In this document: positions 47,097 through 60,235 of the stretch, in pieces | Layout: every line of letters begins with the position of its first letter | Position numbering within the stretch: the stretch's first letter is position 1 | Source: Holothuria scabra | Taxonomy: Eukaryota > Echinodermata > Holothuroidea > Aspidochirotida > Holothuriidae | DNA: 64,000 bases | NCBI GenBank assembly: GCA_037179385.1 | Contig: CM074187.1 | Coordinates: 52,300,879 to 52,364,878 of the forward strand | Direction of reading: 5' to 3' | Notes under the pieces: model-generated | What the model was told of the DNA's origin: nothing | The model's database searches: none | What the model saw: the letters and a program-made list of their open reading frames with translations, nothing else | Position numbers and translations under genes: made by a program

Positions 47097-47678
47097 ATTT
47101 CTCTCCTTATAAAATAGTTTCCAAAGCAAAACTTCTCCGCGGAAGGGATTTTACCACAAAGTATTGAAAATTATGGATCTTAAGTCTCGGGTTATGTCCA
47201 AGTCGTCTTACGATACCTTGCATATGTAAGAGTTTTTAGAATCTAGACGAGCTTGATGTGTAATAATATTTCCAGACAGTTTCAAGAAATGTTTTCCAGA
47301 AAATGCAATGATAGTCAGTCCTCAATTTCAACTATCAGTTGAATTTCAGATATCATGTAATTTGAATATTCATGTTTTATTAATTACTAAAAGACTATGT
47401 ACAACTTAAAAACAGGGTTGACCAATGAGCGTGAAGTTTAAAACCGTCTTGATCAATAAGAGTGAATTTTAATATGGAAACAACCTAGACACGTTTATTG
47501 TTTTGTCGACGCCAATTTAAAGAAAAAAAAACCTTCTTTGTAGGCGGCCTCCCGGGGTCAAGAGGTCATGGTGACAGTAGGGTCACGTGATAAGGCTGTT
47601 CAACGGTTATTCTGTCTACATGTATTTATTGTAGCATTTATCAAAGGTGGAACAAACGCTCTTTATAGTTGGCTCAGA

Positions 47679-47830
47679 TTAAATAATAACAATAATAAAT
47701 AAATTTATCGAGCGCTAAATCTACAAAGCATTCAATAGCGCTGTACAAAATACAAGCCTAACGAAAAGCCCGTCAACTCGAAATAACGAGTCTTTAAATG
47801 CGAACTGAAGTCATATCTAATACACACAAA
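47679..47830 (-). mobile_element. CR1/L2-type retroelement or SINE 3' tail
   Basis: On the minus strand the order is CAGCGCTATTGAATGCTTTG, TAGATTTAGCGCTCGATAAA and a TTATTATTGTTATTATT microsatellite. GCGCT stem plus an ATT tail is typical of the 3' ends of CR1/L2 LINEs and of SINEs that share them. It is absent from the left duplication copy. Confidence 0.6.
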
Positions 47831-49589
47831 GTATACAACAGATATATTTTTCTAATTTCTTTATTATAAACCAATTTTGCTTCAAAAAAATTCTGCATGA
47901 TATTTAATGACGTTACTTCATTTTATATATTCCAGACGATCTCGAAATTAGGATAATTTATTATAAATTAAAAAATTAAATTTTTACCATCTCTTAGAGG
48001 ACTTTGCATTTTTAAGCAGGCCCACAGCTATATGGGTTTTATTTTGTTTTCGATAGGATGGTTCTGTTATCATGAATTTTACTATATTAAACAAAGGAAG
48101 ATATTTTTATGTTATCCTACCGAGAAAGTGATTTTTGGGCGTGTTTTATTCGTCATTCACCTTTTCAAAACACTTGTGTAAGACCAAGTGTTTAGTAAGA
48201 TCCTTGTGGGATATTTTAACACAATATTTGATATGATTGTCCCCTATTAAACTTTTATTAACCATTAACAAGTTTTGGTAATGTCCCGTAGCAACCGTAG
48301 TTGAATAAACGAAGATATCAACATTTTTGGAGCAGCCACAGAATGTTACGAATTCTTTTCTCGGAGAATCTTATTGATTTGATAATTGGTTTTTACGTCT
48401 TAGGGCGACTGCTTGATTATTGTTGTATAAAAAGTTATACAAAGATATCTTGGTACCAAACGAAACAGGTTGCATCCTGCTTAAAAATGGGACTATTTTG
48501 GACGACTTATGGACGACATTTTTTTATCTTCCAGTTTTGTTCTGTTCCTTGTGGACGATATTGTTCGGAAAACCAAGAAAGATTTTCTTTTCTTCCTCAC
48601 ATTGACAAATTTTCCAAAAGCAACAAATTATTCTTCCAAAATCGTCCTAAAGGTAATCGAAGAAACTGAAAGATGAAAAACCGTTGTCCAAAATGGTCGC
48701 ATATCTTTCACTGGGATCGAAACGTGTTCTTATCATTAAACATTATCGTATGCTACATTGTCTAGGCTCCCACCAGATCTGCGAACATTGATTTTTAATT
48801 TTCTTTTTCAATGCCAATGTTTAACCAGTCTAAAAGCGAGTATAACTGTTAAAGCATTAATAACTCTGACTTAAAAGCGATTGTGATAAACCAAATATTT
48901 AATCAAGCGGGTATTTCAATTAATTTATTTCTAGCCTTTCAACATTTTTGTTAATCCCGTAGAGTGTGATTTTTTAAGCTACTTTGTGTACTGAGAATCC
49001 GTACAATAGATTTGTATCAAATAAACATTACAATGAGCATCAAAGATGAAACTAAGAACAGGATAAAAATAAAACCAGTCCCCTCAGACATATATTTTTT
49101 TATCGATTTTTGTCTCCTTAAAATTTAGTGAGCATTATTGAGATAAGAAATGATTTACAAACTTTTAAACGTTGATTCTTCTACTCAGACAAAAGACACT
49201 GCGGTTAATATAACAAATCAGAAAAAGCTTAAATCGGGACTATGCTCAGATCCAAACTCCAAACAGTTTTTCCTAAGGTAAGACGAGTATAAGTCATGTT
49301 TTATTTTTCATCACAAACGTTTCATCATGATCCATGGCCAAAGGACCACTTGTCCGATTGGCCGCTGCAATTGAAAATAGTTAATGATATTGGAACTAAT
49401 TTATGAAGTTTACCAAGGTGGCTGCTCGGATATGCTATCAGTCGTTTGGGTTACCGGTATTTCATCATGAATATTGCTAAACTTTAACTAATACAAAAAT
49501 GAATAGGAGATAAAGTTCACTATGTTTGTTGAACAACTTTGGTCACCTTTAAAGAGAAAAATATTGAATGTTAAACTTCTCTGCTATTT

Positions 49590-50240
49590 CCGTTTTTCAC
49601 TCCGAGTTCACCGTCTTGGAGCTAAGTTTGCTCCATTTGGGGCGTTCCACTTACCATAATCTTTAACATGAAATCATAAAGATTTAACTTGTAATTGTAC
49701 ATAAAAGTACAGGATATGAGATTTTCAGAACTATAAGTCTTGGAAACAGGGGATCACTTTTGACCTCATTTTTTATCTTCAAAAAATCCGAAGTTTCCTA
49801 CGAGACTTCAAGTGAATATCCAAGTTTCGCCAGCCTCAAAATCCTGTTTCGTAAACTTTGAATGACGTCATTGATTCACTTCGAACTGAAAATGGAAGAG
49901 GATAAAATCCTAAATATACAATTTCCGTTTTTCACTCCGAGTCGGCCGTCTTGGAGCTAAATTTGCTCCATTTGGGGGGGGGGGGGGGGGCGGCGTTCCA
50001 CTTGCCTTAACCTTTAACAAAAAAATTTTTGAGATTTAACTTCTTACGTTATACATAAGAAAAGGATATGAGATTTTCAGAACTATAAGTCTTGGAAACA
50101 AGGAATCAACTTTTGTCATCATTTTTATCAAAAAAAAAAAAAAAAATCCAGTTTCCTACGAGACTGCAAGTAAATATCCTGTTTCGTTCTCTATATGGTG
50201 TAATTTATTTACTTAGAACTGAAAATGAAAGGGTATGAAA
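49590..50240. repeat. Tandem duplication of a ~335-bp unit
   Basis: Unit 1 begins near 49,590 and unit 2 near 49,925. Shared blocks are CCGTTTTTCACTCCGAGT, GTCTTGGAGCTAA, TTTGCTCCATTTGGGG, GGATATGAGATTTTCAGAAC, TATAAGTCTTGGAAACA, TTTCCTACGAGACT and GAACTGAAAATG. Unit 2 has gained G and A homopolymers. Non-coding. Confidence 0.85.
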
Positions 50241-50789
50241 TTCTCGTTATACTGATGTAATAAGCAATATGATTGATAAACATTAGCACCGCCATTTTTA
50301 CAATCCAAGTTCGTTTCCTAAACTTGAAGGGGGCTCCAAAGACTCCACACGTACTTCGCCTATATTGACTGTGTAAACTGGAGCATCAGCACACAGAAAA
50401 CTAGGACAGGAAAATCCCGCAAAGTTTCCTTTGTGTCAGGCTGCTAAGGCAAGATTTATTTCTCCAGCTGGACGGCTGATTTTTTTTAAATGTCCATACG
50501 GACAGCCTTTTTTAATTCATACGTGTGAGTGTGAAAATATGACGGTTGCGACAATGTACGCATGCTCTACCCATGAGTGTTAGAAGCACGCGGTCTTATC
50601 AATAGAGCCAATTTTGACTTACCGTTATGGGTTTTATCACCATTAGCTCTGAGAGGGTGTTCCCTTGGAGACTTTCTATGAACGGATATGGAAATTAACA
50701 CTTGCCAAGTTCAGAACCAACAAAACACCTTTCTTTCAACTTTTAGTAGTCATAACAATCTTGTGAACATTATCAAAACTCTTCTTGGA

Positions 50790-51090
50790 TATAACTTAAT
50801 GGCAGTCATCCGTCACCCCAAACTACAATTTTAGTCTGTGGAAGTAGTCTTCAAAATTTCTCAGTTGGCACAGCTCTTGATTGACACCAAATTAAAAAAA
50901 TGCTGAGCATCTCATATTCATATTATGTATCATGTCCTAAGAGTGTTTTGATTACGCAGTAGGGTCTTGTATGCTCACCACACCACGGTATGCCATGAAG
51001 CAAAAAACTGGGTGTGTGCCTGGATGAGGATGAGTTCAAGACGGTTGTGGAAGGGGCTTGAAGAAAGTAGGTTGGGAGAATTGGAGGCTG
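50790..51090. repeat. Intergenic repeat, copy 3
   Basis: Same family as 32,120-32,700 and 34,160-34,520: GTGGAAGTAGTCTTC, GTCCTAAGAGTGTTTTGATT, GGGTCTTGTATGCTCACC, GGATGAGGATGAG and GTTGGGAGAATTGG in the same order. Confidence 0.6.
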
Positions 51091-51584
51091 GGTGATAAAT
51101 AACTACTGTCTTTAATTCCGTGCACATTTCATTTGCAAATTTGTATATAGATTTGTTTTAGGATGAAACTTCCTGTTGCGTTAAAGGATTACTGAGCACT
51201 AGATCACAGCAAAACCTTTCTTGCTACTCTTTACTGGCTTATCATTTGCTTGCATTATACAAGAATCTACAACATCTATTTGGTCTGAACAGCCCACTAT
51301 TTATCTTCAAGTCCCGAATCTTACCGTTCAGTTGAGGAAAACTACTTCAAATTCTAGCTGAAAGCGTTGTACCAAATGAAATGGTTAAACTTGACGCCGC
51401 CTTTGAGCCTAAATTTGATTCCATGTACTTTTAGGGGTGTCTGTTCTGGATGCTTCAATTGGGTTCCAGTGTTGACGAAGTGATGATCCCTACCTCATGG
51501 ATTGTGTATAGGCTAACAAGATGCGATATAAATGTTGCAAGAAATTTGGCTTTGTAATTGCCTGAATTTCCGTGGGTTAGTAAG

Positions 51585-51637
51585 TTAGATGGAGTTCAAA
51601 GCCCACTTTCCAACCAATTGGTTCAAGTCTAGTGGCG
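51585..51637 (-). mobile_element. SINE 3' half, interrupted
   Basis: It carries the SINE end (plus-strand reading GATGGAGTTCAAAGCCCACT, TTTCCAACCAATTGGTTCAAGTC) and stops abruptly where AGTGGCGAAGC begins. The matching 5' half resumes near 53,216 with a repeat of TCAAGTC. Confidence 0.65.
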
Positions 51638-53215
51638 AAGCTGCATATGGTCGCCCCCTCCCCCTGACGTACTAAAATCGTCTGTCGGCGCCCTTTTCAG
51701 GTTTTTTACATACTTTACTCTTGCACCATTATTGGCAAAAGACATAATTTAATAGCGTTGTTTTTAGACCCAGATAACAAAATGCTCAAACAGCCACCAG
51801 TAACTGTACTATCTGAACTTTATTCTGATGAAAAGGGTAATCTTCTGTAATATAGGGATAGGCTTTGCCGAAACGTATCTTCATGCTATATACGCACTAA
51901 TGAATGTTGTTGCTGTGGTAAGTTAAATGCTTCCACACCAAGCGTGATAATAAGATTACAAAAATACACAGACTTACATTAAATTCACCCTCCCGGCCAA
52001 TAAAAGATAATGCAAAGGGCGCAAAAATAATGTTGTCGGGGATAATTGTCAACATAAACAATAAAAAGAGTTTATAAAGATACCAAAATAGTTTCCACAA
52101 CATTTTTCAAAATCACTTGAAGAGATCATTCAGGTTAAAATAAAATGAAACTGTTATCATACTGGCAATGGTTTAAGAGTTTTAATGAGCAGTTTTCATT
52201 TTGCTTTTCGTCAAGTGACCATTCTCATGATAAATGACTATTTCTGATATGCACGATAATCCCATGAAAATATTTATTTCTGTACTTTCGTTGTCTCAAA
52301 AGCCAGAAAATTGCACCTAATAAGCCTAGGTTTAGGCTGCTTTTATTTATTATGAACTCGGTATCTAGAGAGCCAAGCAGACCTTTTACCTTGGCTATAC
52401 CTTGCAATGTACTTAATAAATGGCTATTTCAGAGTGGTCACATGATATAAATTACGTCAATTAATGTTTCTTCTCGTACTTATCTTGATTTCCAGATGCC
52501 AAAAAATGTACACCTAACGGTGATTAATTTCCAGAACTTTTTCTCCTGTAAGATTGCTTGCTATTGGCTCTAGCAGGTTCAATCTTTATCTTCACAAAGT
52601 AGCCCATTATTAGTACATTAAAATCTTAAATCGAGACCTGACAATAACACAAAATATAATGACGGCCTTCATTCTAGAAAAAGAGGGATAGAAACATGTG
52701 CGTCCGCAGGTGTGGGCAAGGGAGGGGGGAACTTGCCCTCCCCTGGAAAATAAAAAACCTGAAAAAACGAAGAAAAGATAAAGAAAAAGACGAAGAAAAA
52801 TTAACATCAACATTTCTTAACAGTTCACTCAGCGTTTTCCCTATTTATATGCGGCAAATAGGCTTTAGAAATGCCATTTCCAGCGATCTGATAGGCATTT
52901 GGGACCAAAATTGTCTTGCGCTCCGCGCCAACCCATGGTGGCGCGGAGCTTTTACCCCTAAAAGAATTCTGTCCCAACCCCCTAATTTTCTTGTGCGGAG
53001 ACCCATGGAAAGAAAATTCAAACATGTTTTAATAGAAAAACTTGCTGAGGAGAAATGGCAAAGTATTCAGTCTTCTACCAGGTGCGGAAAATCAAATGGA
53101 AAGTCTGAAAAGCCGCGGCTTCGATCGTGCTGAGGCTCAGGGTATTTAATACTTCGAATCGCCCCTGCAGACCATTTTCGCCCCCTCTGACCGAAATCCC
53201 TAGCTCCGCCACTGT
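51638..53215. mobile_element. ~1.58-kb hAT-type non-autonomous element inside a SINE
   Basis: The left end AGTGGCGAAGC and the right end (reverse complement CAGTGGCGGAGC) match as hAT-type termini. TCAAGTC of the SINE is present on both sides, which points to a target duplication, although the exact right border is off by a few bases. The inside is non-coding and includes the GGAAATGCCATTTCC-related core at about 52,870. Confidence 0.6.
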
Positions 53216-53420
53216 GAATCAAGTCACGCCCTTTTCTCCAATTGTGGCGCACAGGATTGTTTTCCCCCAGGCTACCCCACTGTTTATGCTGAGTATCAAG
53301 CAAAACGACAGTACATTCCCTTTTTAAAGTCTTCGGTGTGACCCGACCAGGGCTCTAACTCCCGACCTCCCGACTGCCGGTCGGATGCTCTAACCACTTG
53401 ACCATGCAGTTTGCTTGGGA
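53216..53420 (-). mobile_element. tRNA-derived SINE, 5' half
   Basis: On the minus strand the head reads TGGTCAAGTGGTTAGAGCAT (A-box region), then GACTGCCGG-type arm sequence complement, GGGAGTTAGAGCCC (B-box-like, degenerate), GGGTCACACCG and the body to GTGGCGCACA. The rest of the element lies at 51,585-51,637. Confidence 0.7.
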
Positions 53421-53429
53421 GTGTGTGTT

Positions 53430-56400
53430 TGTCGGGGGTGGGGACTGGTGATTGTGTGAGTGAGTGTAAATGTGTTAGACGCTCAGCTCTTAGCCTACAT
53501 ACGACGCCTCACAAATGGAACTTCGACAATTCTCATATAGATGCCTTGAAGTTGGAAAAGATTTTTATGGTATTTGGTGGAGGGTAATGCCATTGGTCTC
53601 CTATACCACTGAGTTCAAGTCGGACTCGGTAGTTAAAAGTCCATAACAAAAAAGTTGACCATTCGCCTTATCTTAATATAAAACACTTGATATTAGGTGA
53701 CTTTTCCGAAGAATGTATTTGTTGAGGATAGTCTACGAGGGTTCGGCCCTTTACCACAACATGACTTTTTATAAGACCCGTGGGCAGTAAGTTCTGTAAT
53801 GATTACTTATCCAATTTAACTAAAAAATCGCGCTCTTTGTGTGTTTTCGTTTGTCAGTTCTGCCTAGCTGTTTTGCTCGTTGTTTCGAGCATATTGAATG
53901 CATTTAACGCTTCCATTAAGTTCTTCTTTAAAGGAAACATTAAAATATATCGTTGCCAAGTTTTATCCTTATTTTCCTGTCTTTTGGAAGCTTTTTCTTG
54001 CCCTCTTGCCCGTTCAGTATCGTCGGGGAGCAATAAAAAGTAAGATGAAGAATGTAGTCCCTGAAGATGACCATAGTAGCCAAGGAAACTTTGTCAGTTT
54101 ACTGTTAGGTAGGATATATTCTTCGATAAAACCAAACATATTCAAATTTTCTTAGTTAGTTAAACGGCAAATGCAGTCACTCCAATTTGAACAAGGATAG
54201 TAGTCTATACTAGTTTGTGAATGGCTCTTAACAATCAAGTGACATGTGTGGTTTTTTACTGAGTTGTGAAATGTACAAGTATTAATATCTTGTTTAACCT
54301 TGAATGTTGAATGTTTTAGCCTTAAAATATCCCAACAGGTTCTTGGAAGAAAAATGACAGAAAAATAGCAAAATTTAGTAGTTGTTTCAAAATAATTTTG
54401 GGGCGACTGCTCTAGACCTTTAATGACGATAAAATACAACCCTTTTATTTAGCGCGCTTCTCACATTATATTTCGAGTTTTGGGACTGATTGCATCTGTC
54501 AGGTTTAGAGTAGCTGGTCTCAGGGAATGGTAAGGGATGGAGAGACAGCACTTTGAGACTTGGTGTTCTGCGGCCGCTCCGCGATGTCTTTTCAGTGAAA
54601 TCCCCCTTACACAAAGCCGATTAGTTGAATGGAACCTCCCAAATTTATAGCCCTGTCGTCTGCTTTAACTGAGAGAAATCGTAGGATAATTTCACCCATT
54701 GGATGTCACATTGTCAATTGTCAAGAAAAACAAAATTGTTTGACTGTGTGTGGTCATTTGCCCCAATTTAAGAAATTACAGAGTATCCGTTTGTCACCTT
54801 TTGATCTTAATTACAATCTCCATTTTTGCATGAACAATCCGGAATGGTTTGAAATATCAACATTAACATTTAGACTCCCTTTGGATTTCAAACAGGTTTA
54901 TTTCTTTCTCAATGAGAATATTAGAATAAGGCTGATATTGCGGCAATTTAGGAGTGCACTTTACAATGGTGTTTGTTACTGGATTACTCTTTAAAAAGGG
55001 GAGATCGTATAAAGAAGAAAGGTCAACAGAACCTTAACAATGAGAACAAAGGGACCTGTCGTTCACATTCTGATAGCTGAAGAGGATTTACTCATTCTCA
55101 GGGACATATTGTCTGTCAGAATTTGGTTGATGTTTCTCCATCCCCCACAACTCCCTGCTGGTCTTTATTCTTTAAAAAGCAAAAATCCTACTAGGGCGTC
55201 GTGCGAAAATAAAATTTGGGGGTCGTGGGAAGTGGTGGTTGCCCAGAAGACTATCTAAGAGGAGCGCCACCTTTGGTTGTGGCGGAGTGTACAAAAGCTT
55301 TTCAAAAATCATGACCCCAAGACAGCAGGAAATGGCATTTCCAGGTTTGAAAGTAGAACTGAAGGGTTCGTTGTTTTGATCTTTCGTATACAATAAAATT
55401 TTCAGTGCCATACAAATGGGGAAATTGCAAAATGATAAGAAAATTAGGTTTACCCCCATGAACTGCACCGCTACCATTTGATCAAATGGTACTAGTAAAG
55501 TAAGCTAATAGTTGGGAAATAAACTTGTATGTGCGGTCTTGTCATAAATTGACACCAACAACGGGCCTTCCTTTCAAGAGTGCCGAGATTTGATGGGAGA
55601 CGACTCACGCAGACTGTACCATTGGTACGCGTGGAGCGTCCCGTCAGGGGATTTTTACTTGTTACATTGCTGGAAATGGCACTTCCAAAGTCTTATTACT
55701 GCATGCACAGAATTGTCATTTTCAGATTTCAATGCTCCTGGAACTTTCAAGGAAATATTCCGAGTCCTACCGCCCTGCATGTCTTGCTGACAGGCTAAAA
55801 TTGAATCTAAATGTATCCTGTGATAATGGCAGAATGGAGGTGGAATAAAACCCTATAGAAATGTAAATGAGAGAATAATTCGTTCCCGGGACTATGGTTA
55901 TATTAGCAAGTCACCATCCAATAGAGCGTCGATGAACATGACGTGTTCAAAAGGGGTATTCTGCAACAGACCATGACGCACCATATAAAAGCTTTGGCAG
56001 CACTGGCAGATTGTATTGCGTGAATTATTAAATGCATTGTCAATTATTAAATGTATTGTCAATTATTAAACGCATTGTCAATTATAAAATGCATTGGTAC
56101 TTGCTCATCAGCAAGACATCTACATCTGAATGACAAATCGTTTTCTTTTATAAGTGGAAATGTTCACTAGGTGGAGAAATTCATCGTAGGAGCTTCAGAT
56201 TACGCCAAAATGCGTGACTCTAGCTGAATGAGTGAGAATTGACAGTCCTGAGAACAGCTTTTTCCCTGACAACAAATCGAACTAATTAACTATGCATAGT
56301 AGGGGTATATACTTACTTTACTTACTTTCCAAAAACATTTTACTTCGCATAGTGCCTCCATGTCTTACACCCTTGAAAAAATTTTCGGAGCTCGAGCAAT

Positions 56401-59400
56401 AACACTAGAGAGCAATAACACTAAGCCTCTGCTCCAAATTCCCAAGATCATTATGTGGGATAATCAGCGGTCAAATAGCAAAAGCTTGCAAATTTTCCTT
56501 TCAGGCCTTGGGCTTCTTTGTTTGTGAAAAATAACATACGAAGACATAGTTGCTTTCTGAGTGAAAGGTCGTGTGACATGAAATTTAAAATGACGAAGTT
56601 CGGTATTAAAAACCCAGAAAATTGCTGCAATGTCCATCAGAATCCGTCAAAATTTGACCATTTTACAAGGTAGTATCTGATTTGCATTATAATCATGAAC
56701 AAGCATGAGACCGATATGCAAATTTTTTATGTCTAGGGAGGGATTTACCTGATATTGCAAATGTGATCCTTTGTTTTTTTCATATTCATTTTAAGGACAA
56801 TAGCAGCATTAGCATGTCCTGAGGGGTTATACTTTGAAAGTTTAAATTGTGACCCTGAAAAATCCGAGGTAGTACTTCCATGGTATCAATTACCAACCGT
56901 AACCATAATAAGATAAGAGATAATAAAGATAGGGTTAACAAAAGAAATATCAACACTGTGCAACGATCCACACCAATATTTTAGCATACAGCAAAAAGGT
57001 GCTTTAGAAACATGATCAAAATTTGACGAGGTGTAGCCCGAGAAAGGTAAAAGATACTGACATAATTCTAGCTGATTTTGCTTGCTTAAGCTATAAGCTT
57101 TCTCATTACCTGCCAAGAAAATTCAGGGCTTTTTGCTGACATGTCACGCTACCTAGAGTTTGTCATCTGGGTGACTTATATTAGCAACATATAAGCGCTT
57201 TACTTTGGTATAGCTCAAATATTATCTGATAATACTCAAAATTAAATTTAAAAACCTGAGGAGAGATGACAGAGATACGGATTACATTTTGTATCACAGC
57301 TGTTTATTGATGAAAGTGATTCTTTTGTCCTTCGCTGAATCGCTGTTTTTATGAATGGCAATTTTTGTCCTCAGAGGTCACACTTTGAAAGTTTTGTACA
57401 CATTTTATCTGATCAGACAGCTGTCTGACTCCCTGGTCCGAAAAAAGGCAACCAACGTAGGACAACATTCTTTTTCATGACTGCGTCATATATCAAGTCC
57501 CTGGCGTATTAGCTTTCTTAACAATAAGCCTACTCACTAGTGTTATCATTAGCTTACTAATATTGTAATTAGCCTACTTAATATTTAAATGTAGTGTACT
57601 TGAGGAAAAATGTCCCGCATTTCGTAATTAGCCTGCGATACTTTTCACACAATCTTGCCACATAATCGTCTCTTCTGCTGTACGAATCTTTTCCCCAAAG
57701 ATCGGTTTGTTTCTTGATGGGAGTCGTACGGCGGAACGAAAGAAATGTGGTCACGTGATCATAAGAAAATGAGACCAACCACAATAAAGCACATGCTGTC
57801 ATGTCCATTAATAAATCTTGATCCATTGGGAAGCCTATCTTTTTAAAAAAAGCTATCCATTCCTCAGCCTGCTTTTAGATTTTACGAAGCACACAATGCC
57901 GAAATGATCGATTGTGTTAATTCTTTCAACACTTTGTAAGAAGAACAAAAACTCTATATTCAAAGTAAAATTTTCATGAAAAAGAAAAATGATAACGAAG
58001 ATTTGCGACACATTCAGGCACCTTCTGGATATTTTCACTTCAGCCACTCTTCATACTGTAGTCTTGCAAAATTGCAAATTCTTTGCCCGAAATCGTAAAC
58101 TAGTCTTGCTATGGTCTTAAAACGTGGAAGTTCTACCTCGGAGGTAGTACTTTCATGCTTAAAAGTTCTGGCATGGTTTCAATTACCAAATGAATTACAC
58201 GGGCAGACTGGAGTATGTTCATTTGCAGTGCCCAATTAGTTTGCCATTTATCCTGCCCATACAGCCGAAATTCGGACAATGGTAATAAATATCGAGTAGG
58301 TTAATTTTTCAATTGTAAAATGATACAGTGTGAGTGCCTTCCCATAAGTCTACCTAAAACTTCATTTAAACCCACCTCGTAAAGTGACATATTTTCAAAA
58401 GGTGCTAGAAGTAAAATCATTTGTAGTCGGGAGTTCGGGCAATCGCATAGGCAATTTCATCGATTCAGTAGATCTTGAATTAAGCCAAGAGTCGCAATAG
58501 AGTAAAAAACATAAGCATGGTTTCAATTCCGTGGTAGAAGCAAGCCTGGGAAATGCCATTTCCGACTGTCTGAGGGGTCAAATTTTCAACATTTTCTGTA
58601 CACCCGCCCCAACTGGTGGTGGCACTCCGCTTAGATAGTGTTTTGGTCGAACAGATTACTGAACAAAATATATTTCGTGTTTTGTTTTTTGTCAATATTG
58701 GATTTTAGTATTCATCAATAGCATAAAAATGAAGGGTTTTTCAGAACATGGATCACTTAGAAAAAAAAAACAATACAAAGGTCTAATATCACTTTACATC
58801 TAATCCCTTCGAGAGACAGCTGAGCATTTATAGCCCCTCCCCCTCCCCGGAAGGCGGAGGGTCGTGTTAAGAATGAGGACGAGTAGTATATTTTGCCCCT
58901 CAACATACCAAAAAATGGCGACACTTACCCCTGCGTTTTTCTGTTAACTTTCTCAATTACATGAGTGAGAAATGCCATTTCTGATCATCTGAGTTGTCGC
59001 GATATTTCAAAATTTCTGTACCCTCCGCGCCAGCCAGTAGTGGCGCTCCGCTTAAATAATCAGTTCAGCAGAATTACATTTCTTCGCACCAACTTATGGT
59101 GACGCTCTGCTTAGATAGTCTTTCGGGCAGAATGACATTTTACGTACAAAAAATCTTCTGCCCGCAAACTTCATGTACGCCTATATGAATATATATGCCT
59201 CACTTTGTTTAGGCTAGCTGCGTGCAACATGTTTGAAGGACAATGGGACGTCATTTTGCCCACAACCAAGGGAAAGCGAGCACTAGGGACGTGGTTCTGA
59301 AATTTTTTTAAAGAGTCGAGGCTTATAATGAATGAAAAACAACATAACATTCTCAACTGACAAATAGGGAAAATATTGTACAGCCTGACATTAGAAAAGC

Positions 59401-60230
59401 TTTCTCAAAATGGAATGGAATGGAATGCCCTTCCCTCTCCTAGAAACTGATCTTTTAGAAGTAATTTATCAACTCAGTGGTGGCTAACCTGCCACTGGTA
59501 AGTGCTACTCGCGTTTTGTGCTCATCAAAGAAATACTTTTTTAAAGAATCGAATGGATAGAGCTGTTTCCGGTGAAGAAAGGCACCTCTCGAATGATCAT
59601 TTCATCGAAATAAAAACACAATATATTTTTACTTTGTGGTTATTTGTTCTATGTTGCTTATAAATTGGTCACTTGTAGAACCACTTTACATTAAATACTT
59701 CGACTAGGTATATTCACATTCTGTTGCAGGTGATTTCACAAATTCAATCTCATTTTGCATCATTACGTTTCTTATTACATTTTCCAAAATTTTAAGACCA
59801 CAAGCAAAGGCCTACAGGAAGCTATTTTCGATTAGGGTGGGTAAACGTTGTTTCAGATGACCTTTCTGGGGATCTGGTTAAGAAGAGGGCAAAGTTTGAA
59901 CCAATTTGGAGTTTACTTGGGCAAACATTTAAAATACATACTTGAAATATTTGACATAATTTACAGACCGGGGAACAAATAATAACCCTTTTTTTCTTAG
60001 GAAAAAACTGGAAAACTTGCTGGTCCTTAAACGCAATCTTCTCAATGTTTGACAAAGAAAAAAATTAGGGGTAACTTTGTCCTTAAGTTAAAAGGGAGAA
60101 TGCATTTTTTCGTCCACCGTATTTTCAAGTTGACGGGGATGGGGGAGGGGGGGGGGGCAAGTCACACGGTCTCTCTCTTCCTAGTATATGTGTTTGTCAA
60201 CTTCCAGTTGTGTTGTACCAACGAAATGAA
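53430..60230. other. Intergenic DNA with repeat remnants, no gene supported
   Basis: The longest open frame, 54,629-54,994 (plus, 121 codons), matches no family I know and has no splice or paralogue support. Remnants with the GGAAATGCCATTTCC core lie near 55,331, 55,673, 58,550 and 58,971. A 22-bp tandem array is at 56,022. The block 57,840-59,170 resembles the repeats at 25,430-26,100 and 39,280-39,870. A G-run occurs near 60,145. Confidence 0.4.
56022..56098. repeat. 22-bp tandem repeat, about four units
   Basis: Units of ATTATTAAATGCATTGTCA type follow each other with single-base differences (TGTATT, CGCATT, ATAAAATGCATT). Non-coding. Confidence 0.85.
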
Positions 60231-60235
60231 ATGTT

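Larger units (their letters stand above)
45945..49100. repeat. Segmental duplication, right copy (contains exon 1 of locus A)
   Basis: Paralogous to 1-3,680. It lacks the LINE tail of the left copy and two of its three ~240-bp tandem units. It has instead a CR1/L2-like tail at 47,679-47,830. Homology begins near the AGGCTAGTAGGTCTTTAACT block and fades near 49,100. The opposite-strand open frame at 48,301-48,669 lies in a homologous but non-conserved frame and is taken as chance. Confidence 0.85.

Noticed and set aside
47100..47400. Core promoter (TATA box) of locus A
   Set aside because: AT-rich sequence offers many weak matches and none stands at a position fixed by a known transcript start.
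48301..48669. 122-codon plus-strand open frame in the right duplication copy
   Set aside because: The paralogous region at 2,400-2,800 does not keep the frame open, so it is not under coding constraint.
53341..53420. tRNA gene candidate on the minus strand
   Set aside because: A- and B-box-like sequences are present, but no full cloverleaf and the sequence continues as a SINE body, so it is the head of a SINE.
54629..54994. 121-codon plus-strand open frame
   Set aside because: No family, splice site, paralogue or signal sequence supports it; AT-rich DNA of this length gives such frames by chance.
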